DNA from: an uncultured Eubacterium sp.
Lineage (GTDB): Bacteria > Bacillota > Clostridia > Lachnospirales > Lachnospiraceae
Reading direction: 5' to 3'
DNA length: 9,428 nucleotides
Assembly: GCA_900551945.1 (NCBI GenBank)
Contig: URYE01000087.1
Location: 1-9,428 of the forward strand
The position numbers and the translations under genes are program-made. Below the pieces are notes generated by a model. That model had not been told where the DNA came from. It did not search any database and worked only from the letters and a program-made list of their open reading frames with translations. This document shows positions 6,435 through 9,428 of this stretch, one piece after another (within the stretch, counting starts at the first letter, position 1; every line of letters starts with the position of its first letter).

Positions 6435-6463
6435 ATTATATAGTATTTAAAACTAGATATCAA
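6435..6463 (-). promoter_or_regulatory. Promoter of the DUF1836 gene
   Basis: On the minus strand, TTGATA (6463-6458) and TATAAT (6440-6435) are separated by exactly 17 bases, a near-consensus sigma-A promoter. The start of transcription would be near 6428, giving a leader of about 47 bases with the GAGG site at 6393-6396. Confidence 0.75.
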
Positions 6464-6483
6464 GTTGTTTTAAATATTTTTGG

Positions 6484-6677
6484 GATTGTGAAGATAGCAG
6501 TAGTATATAAAACATTCACACACCAGTGAAAGTACAGTCACCTATATTTGTATGTCATCATCGAACAAGTATGTTCGCTGTTGCCACACAAATATAGCTA
6601 ACTGTTCTTTAAATGGTGCATTTCATTGTTTTATATACTACTGCTATCTTACGGAAGTTTGTAGAATTGGAAAATAT
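6484..6677 (+). repeat. Cloverleaf element with flanks: 24-base-pair closing stem and three inner arms
   Basis: The closing stem 6491-6514 pairs perfectly with 6627-6650. Inside are three arms. The first is TTCAC (6515-6519) with GTGAA (6526-6530). The second is ACAGT (6534-6538) with ACTGT (6601-6605), then CTATATTTGT (6542-6551) with ACAAATATAG (6588-6597), capped by CGAACA (6562-6567) with TGTTCG (6572-6577). The third is AAATG (6611-6615) with CATTT (6619-6623). The flanks at 6484-6495 and 6645-6677 recur at 182-239 without the interior. It is not a tRNA. It could be a small palindromic mobile element or a structured RNA, and the transcribed strand is unknown. Confidence 0.7.
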
Positions 6678-6825
6678 AAAAATGTGTGTGTGAAGTTAAG
6701 TTTTGTTAAATTATTGATACAGTTACTTAATATAGTGTTAATAATAAAAGGGATGACATTGGGGGGATTTTATTATATAATTAATTAAACGGACTGTGTT
6801 GAAGGTGGTCTGTACATAGGATTTG

Positions 6826-6871
6826 GTGTCAGGCACACTTGACACATTTTTGAATATATTAAGAAGTGTGC
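6826..6871 (+). promoter_or_regulatory. Possible H-type pseudoknot in the pspA leader
   Basis: Stem 1 is GTGTCA (6826-6831) with TGACAC (6840-6845). Its loop, GCACACT (6833-6839), is complementary to AGTGTGC (6865-6871). This gives two coaxial stems of 6 and 7 base pairs, a 1-base first loop and a 19-base last loop, ending 6 bases before the GAGGAG ribosome site. It could control translation of pspA. It could also be a short palindromic repeat with a chance match downstream. It matches no riboswitch class that I recognise. Confidence 0.4.
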
Positions 6872-6877
6872 AGAAAT

Positions 6878-6883
6878 GAGGAG
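6878..6883 (+). promoter_or_regulatory. Ribosome binding site fixing the pspA start
   Basis: GAGGAG lies 4 bases before ATG 6888. It overlaps the upstream in-frame ATG at 6876, so that start is excluded. Confidence 0.7.
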
Positions 6884-6887
6884 TGTT

Positions 6888-7571
6888 ATGGGAATATTAA
6901 CAAGATTTAAGGACATTATGGCATCTAATATCAACGCATTATTAGATAAGTGTGAAGACCCAGAGAAGATGATTGACCAGTATATGCGTAATCTTGAAAG
7001 TGATTTGGGGAAAGTTAAGGCTGAAACTGCTTCTGTTATGGCAGAGGAAACTAGAACTAAGAGAGAGTTAGACGAGTGCAATGCACAGATTGCTAAAATG
7101 CAGACTTATGCAGAAAAAGCACTTAAAGCAGGAAATGAAAATGATGCAAGAGCATTTCTTGAAAAGAAACAACAGCTTACAGCTAATCAAACAACACTTT
7201 TGCAGTCATATAATATGGCGGCTGAAAATGCAGCTAAAATGCGTCAGATGCACGATAAGCTTGTAAAGGATATTCAAAATCTTGAGTCAAGAAAGGCTTC
7301 TATAAAGGCTAAGGTGGCAGCAGCTAAGGCACAGGAGAGAATGAATAAGATAGGTTCAAGTGCAGTTGGTGCTAGTAATAACATGGACGCATTTAATAGA
7401 ATGGAGGCTAAGGCTAATAAGATGTTAGACGAAGCTAACGCAATGTCAGAGCTTAACCGTTCACAAGAAGAAGCTGATATTGACAGTCTTGCAGCAAAGT
7501 ATGACAGTGAACCAACTAACAGTGCAGTAGACGATGAACTTGCAGCACTTAAGGCTCAAATGGGGTTATAA
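6888..7571 (+). CDS. pspA: PspA/IM30-family membrane stress protein
   Basis: The 227-residue protein begins with the family signature MGILTRFKDIMASNINALLDKCEDPEKMI, whose first helix is amphipathic and binds membrane. The rest is a long helical coiled coil of the PspA/Vipp1 (ESCRT-III-like) fold, including ARAFLEKKQQL near residue 88. The C-terminal 60 residues are acidic and end in DDELAALKAQMGL. Members form large oligomers on the inner face of the membrane and protect it under envelope stress. The start at 6888 is preferred over ATG 6876 because the family begins MGI and GAGGAG stands just upstream. ydjI follows after 123 bases on the same strand, as in the Bacillus ydjF-ydjI neighbourhood, so the pair probably works together. 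A possible RNA pseudoknot lies in the leader. No PspF or LiaRS-type regulator is in the window. Confidence 0.92.
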   Translation: MGILTRFKDIMASNINALLDKCEDPEKMIDQYMRNLESDLGKVKAETASVMAEETRTKRELDECNAQIAKMQTYAEKALKAGNENDARAFLEKKQQLTANQTTLLQSYNMAAENAAKMRQMHDKLVKDIQNLESRKASIKAKVAAAKAQERMNKIGSSAVGASNNMDAFNRMEAKANKMLDEANAMSELNRSQEEADIDSLAAKYDSEPTNSAVDDELAALKAQMGL

Positions 7572-7585
7572 TAATAAAATAGATG

Positions 7586-7632
7586 GCGGAATATAGTAAA
7601 AGTTTTTTAGACAAATTTTAATTATGTTCCGC
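7586..7632 (+). promoter_or_regulatory. Intergenic hairpin between pspA and ydjI
   Basis: GCGGAATATA (7586-7595) pairs with TATGTTCCGC (7623-7632), with one wobble pair, and TAAAA with TTTTA extends the helix inward. No T tract follows, so it is more likely an mRNA-stability or processing hairpin than a terminator. Confidence 0.5.
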
Positions 7633-7694
7633 TAACTTAACATATACTTAAAATATAGGAAAGGAAAAGCTAAGTATTTTTAGTAGATAAAAGC

Positions 7695-8660
7695 ATGGGA
7701 TTATTTAGCAGACAGATGGCAAATGTTGTCGAATGGGAAGAATATCGTGATGATATAATCTTTTGGAAATGGACTAATAGAGAAATTAAAAAGGGCAGTA
7801 AGCTTATAATAAGAGCAGGTCAAGATGCTATTTTTATGTATAATGGAAAGATTGAGGGAATATTTAAAGACGAAGGAAGTTTTGATATTGAGTCGGATAT
7901 TATTCCATTTTTATCTACATTAAAGGGCTTCAAGTTCGGCTTTAACAGTGGTGTAAGAGCAGAAGTACTTTTTGTTAATACTAAGGAATTTACAGTAAAA
8001 TGGGGTACAAAAAATCCAGTTTCAATCCCCGCACCATCACTTCCGGGTGGTATGCCAATAAGAGCATTTGGAACATTTAACTTTAAGATAGACGATTATT
8101 TATGTCTTATAGATAAGGTGGCAGGCGTTAAGCAAATGTATACTGTTGACGATGTAAGAGAACGTGTTGTTGCCGTATTAGACCAGCTTCTTATGAAGTG
8201 GATATCTAAAGAAGGCAAGGATATGTTCAATCTTCAAGCTAATGCTTATGATATTGCAAGTGGCATAAAAGACGACCTTGATATGCAGATATCAAAGATT
8301 GGAATAACAATAACTGATTTTAATATTGCAAGTTTTTCATATCCAGAAGAAGTACAAAAAATGCAAAATAAAGCGGCTTCACAGAGTATGGTGGGAGATA
8401 TGAATAAATATTCACAGATGGCAATGGTGGATAGCTTTGGAAAATCGGGTGGTTCAAATCTTGCAGGTGATATGATGAGTATGCAGATGGGTATGCAGCT
8501 TGGTCAGCAGATGATGAATAACATGAATAATAATATGAACAACAATATGAATAATGTTAATCAACAGCCACAAGGTGCAGGTCCTAAGTTCTGCCCTGAA
8601 TGTGGAACTCCAGTAAATGGAGCAAAGTTCTGCCCTAATTGTGGTAATAAACTTATATAA
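7695..8660 (+). CDS. ydjI: YdjI-like SPFH-domain protein with C-terminal zinc ribbon
   Basis: The 321-residue protein matches Bacillus YdjI almost throughout its first 240 residues: VVEWEEYRDDIIFWKW (11-26), PFLSTLKGFKFGFNSG (71-86), EFTVKWGT (98-105) and GKDMFNLQANAYDIASGI (174-191). This is an SPFH domain, related to flotillin and virion-core proteins. Residues about 259-289 are a low-complexity Met/Asn/Gln linker with repeats of NNM. The tail is a zinc ribbon with C300, C303, C313 and C316. In Bacillus, YdjI works with YdjG and YdjH to bring PspA to the membrane; those two partners are not seen here. The ATG at 7695 fits the family start, but no good ribosome site stands close by: an AGGAAAGG lies about 30 bases upstream and no alternative start exists before the in-frame stop at 7671. 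pcrA starts 15 bases after the stop. Confidence 0.93.
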   Translation: MGLFSRQMANVVEWEEYRDDIIFWKWTNREIKKGSKLIIRAGQDAIFMYNGKIEGIFKDEGSFDIESDIIPFLSTLKGFKFGFNSGVRAEVLFVNTKEFTVKWGTKNPVSIPAPSLPGGMPIRAFGTFNFKIDDYLCLIDKVAGVKQMYTVDDVRERVVAVLDQLLMKWISKEGKDMFNLQANAYDIASGIKDDLDMQISKIGITITDFNIASFSYPEEVQKMQNKAASQSMVGDMNKYSQMAMVDSFGKSGGSNLAGDMMSMQMGMQLGQQMMNNMNNNMNNNMNNVNQQPQGAGPKFCPECGTPVNGAKFCPNCGNKLI

Positions 8661-8666
8661 GACATC

Positions 8667-8671
8667 GGAGG
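8667..8671 (+). promoter_or_regulatory. Ribosome binding site of pcrA
   Basis: A strong GGAGG lies 4 bases before ATG 8676, inside the 15-base gap after ydjI. This suggests efficient translation from the shared transcript. Confidence 0.75.
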
Positions 8672-8675
8672 AATT

Positions 8676-9428
8676 ATGAAGTTAGATGGATTAAATGATA
8701 TGCAGAAACGAGCTGTCAAAAGAACTGATGGGCCACTTCTTATTATAGCGGGGGCGGGTTCTGGAAAGACAAGAGTACTTACTAATAGAATAGCATATCT
8801 TATAGACGAGTGTGGTGTTAATCCATACAATATTCTTGCAATTACATTTACTAATAAAGCGGCAGCAGAAATGCGTGAAAGAGTAGAGCAGACAGTAAGT
8901 GAAGGCAATTTTGTATGGGTAAGTACATTTCATTCAACCTGTGTGAGAATTTTAAGAAGATATATAGATAAATTAGGTTATGATAATAATTTTACAATTT
9001 ATGATACAGATGACCAAAAAAGTGTTATAAAAGAAGTTTGTAAAAAGCTCAATATAGATACTAAGATGTTAAAAGAACGTACGATAATGAGTGTTATTTC
9101 ATCAGCAAAAGACGAAATGATTAGTCCTGATGAAATGGAAATGAACGCAGGAAATGACTACAATGCGAAAAGAATTGCAAATATATACAGAGAGTATCAA
9201 AAGGAACTTAAGCTTAACAATGCACTTGATTTTGATGATTTGATTTTTAAGACAGTAGAGCTTTTCAATAAAGACGAAGAAGTGCTTAATGCGTATCAAG
9301 AAAGATTTAAGTACATAATGGTAGATGAATATCAAGATACTAATACAAGTCAGTTTAGGCTTATAAGCAAGCTTGCTCAAAAATATGGTAATCTGTGTGT
9401 AGTTGGTGACGATGACCAGTCAATCTAT
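8676..9428 (+). CDS. pcrA: ATP-dependent 3'-5' DNA helicase PcrA/UvrD (N-terminal part, runs off window)
   Basis: The first 251 codons are present, about one third of the usual 720-750 residues. All early superfamily 1A motifs are visible in order: Q motif in LNDMQKRAV (6-14), Walker A AGAGSGKT (25-32), motif Ia ITFTNKAAAEMRERV (56-70), motif Ib STFHSTCVRILRR (83-95), motif II VDEYQDTN (216-223) and motif III VVGDDDQSIY (242-251). The insert between Ib and II (about 110-190) is domain 1B. The enzyme unwinds DNA in repair and strips RecA and stalled complexes in the cytoplasm. rep-like or UvrD-like naming cannot be separated on this part, but PcrA is the usual Firmicute member. Its 15-base gap to ydjI implies co-transcription with the membrane-stress genes; whether it has an additional promoter inside ydjI is not visible. 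Confidence 0.95.
   Translation, partial: MKLDGLNDMQKRAVKRTDGPLLIIAGAGSGKTRVLTNRIAYLIDECGVNPYNILAITFTNKAAAEMRERVEQTVSEGNFVWVSTFHSTCVRILRRYIDKLGYDNNFTIYDTDDQKSVIKEVCKKLNIDTKMLKERTIMSVISSAKDEMISPDEMEMNAGNDYNAKRIANIYREYQKELKLNNALDFDDLIFKTVELFNKDEEVLNAYQERFKYIMVDEYQDTNTSQFRLISKLAQKYGNLCVVGDDDQSIY

Larger units (their letters stand above)
6382..6887. other. Gene-free region between the DUF1836 gene and pspA
   Basis: It contains the minus-strand promoter at 6435-6463, the cloverleaf element at 6491-6650 with its flank repeat to 6677, and the possible pseudoknot leader at 6826-6871. Between 6678 and 6825 I see only AT-rich DNA. TTGATA at 6714-6719 resembles a -35 box but has no well-spaced -10 partner. 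Confidence 0.5.

Noticed and set aside
6491..6650. tRNA or tmRNA, suggested by the cloverleaf shape
   Set aside because: The closing stem is 24 base pairs, there is no CCA-type end, no T-loop sequence GGTTCRA and no anticodon arm of tRNA size.
6552..6788. 78-residue open frame on the + strand
   Set aside because: It starts inside the cloverleaf element, has no ribosome site, and shows no recognisable domain.
6839..6844. TTGACA as the -35 box of a pspA promoter
   Set aside because: No -10 hexamer lies 16-18 bases downstream, and the bases are explained by the GTGTCA/TGACAC inverted repeat.
8691..9380. Minus-strand open frames opposite pcrA
   Set aside because: They are antisense to a gene with all expected helicase motifs and lack starts or motifs of their own.

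Overview
The window looks like a chromosomal segment of a low-GC, AT-rich anaerobic Firmicute, most likely a member of the Lachnospiraceae or a related clostridial family. I base this on the very AT-rich intergenic DNA, the strong GGAGG-type ribosome sites, and proteins that read as close relatives of Firmicute families (YerC, YdjI, PspA, PcrA, DUF1836, and a PcsB-like coiled coil joined to a SleB-type hydrolase). The genus is a guess. I see no rRNA, tRNA, CRISPR array, transposase, integrase or plasmid function.

Layout. Positions 1-143 hold the right part of a structured repeat element cut by the window edge. A cytoplasmic GH43 glycosidase gene follows (552-2189, +). Right after its stop codon lies a complete second copy of the same element (2193-2451), and then a shared terminator hairpin (2621-2676). 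On the minus strand (2698-3903) is a secreted cell-wall protein with a PcsB-like coiled coil and a SleB-type C-terminal domain, read from a TTG start. A gene-free divergent region (3904-4394) leads to a PHP-family phosphatase (4395-5111, +) and the small TrpR/YerC-family regulator gene yerC (5246-5554, +). A large symmetric terminator (5580-5661) separates yerC from a convergent DUF1836 regulator (5740-6381, -), which has a near-consensus promoter. The right third is a + strand run of pspA (6888-7571), ydjI (SPFH domain plus zinc ribbon, 7695-8660) and the start of pcrA helicase (8676 to the window end).

How the genes fit together. PspA and YdjI form an envelope-stress pair: in Bacillus, YdjI belongs to the complex that recruits PspA to the membrane. 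pcrA starts only 15 bases after ydjI, so it is probably co-transcribed and perhaps translationally linked. YerC and PcrA are also chromosomal near-neighbours in Bacillus, so the order here may be a conserved neighbourhood interrupted by the DUF1836 and pspA-ydjI genes. The GH43 enzyme lacks a signal peptide and probably works on imported arabino/xylo-oligosaccharides.

The most unusual content is non-coding. (i) Two copies of a roughly 260-base element have long complementary arms and two inner hairpins whose stems differ between the copies by compensating changes. (ii) A separate cloverleaf-like element at 6491-6650 has a perfect 24-base-pair closing stem, and its flanks recur at 182-239 without the cloverleaf. 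(iii) A possible H-type RNA pseudoknot lies just upstream of the pspA ribosome site. These calls come from reading by eye; no folding or database search was run.
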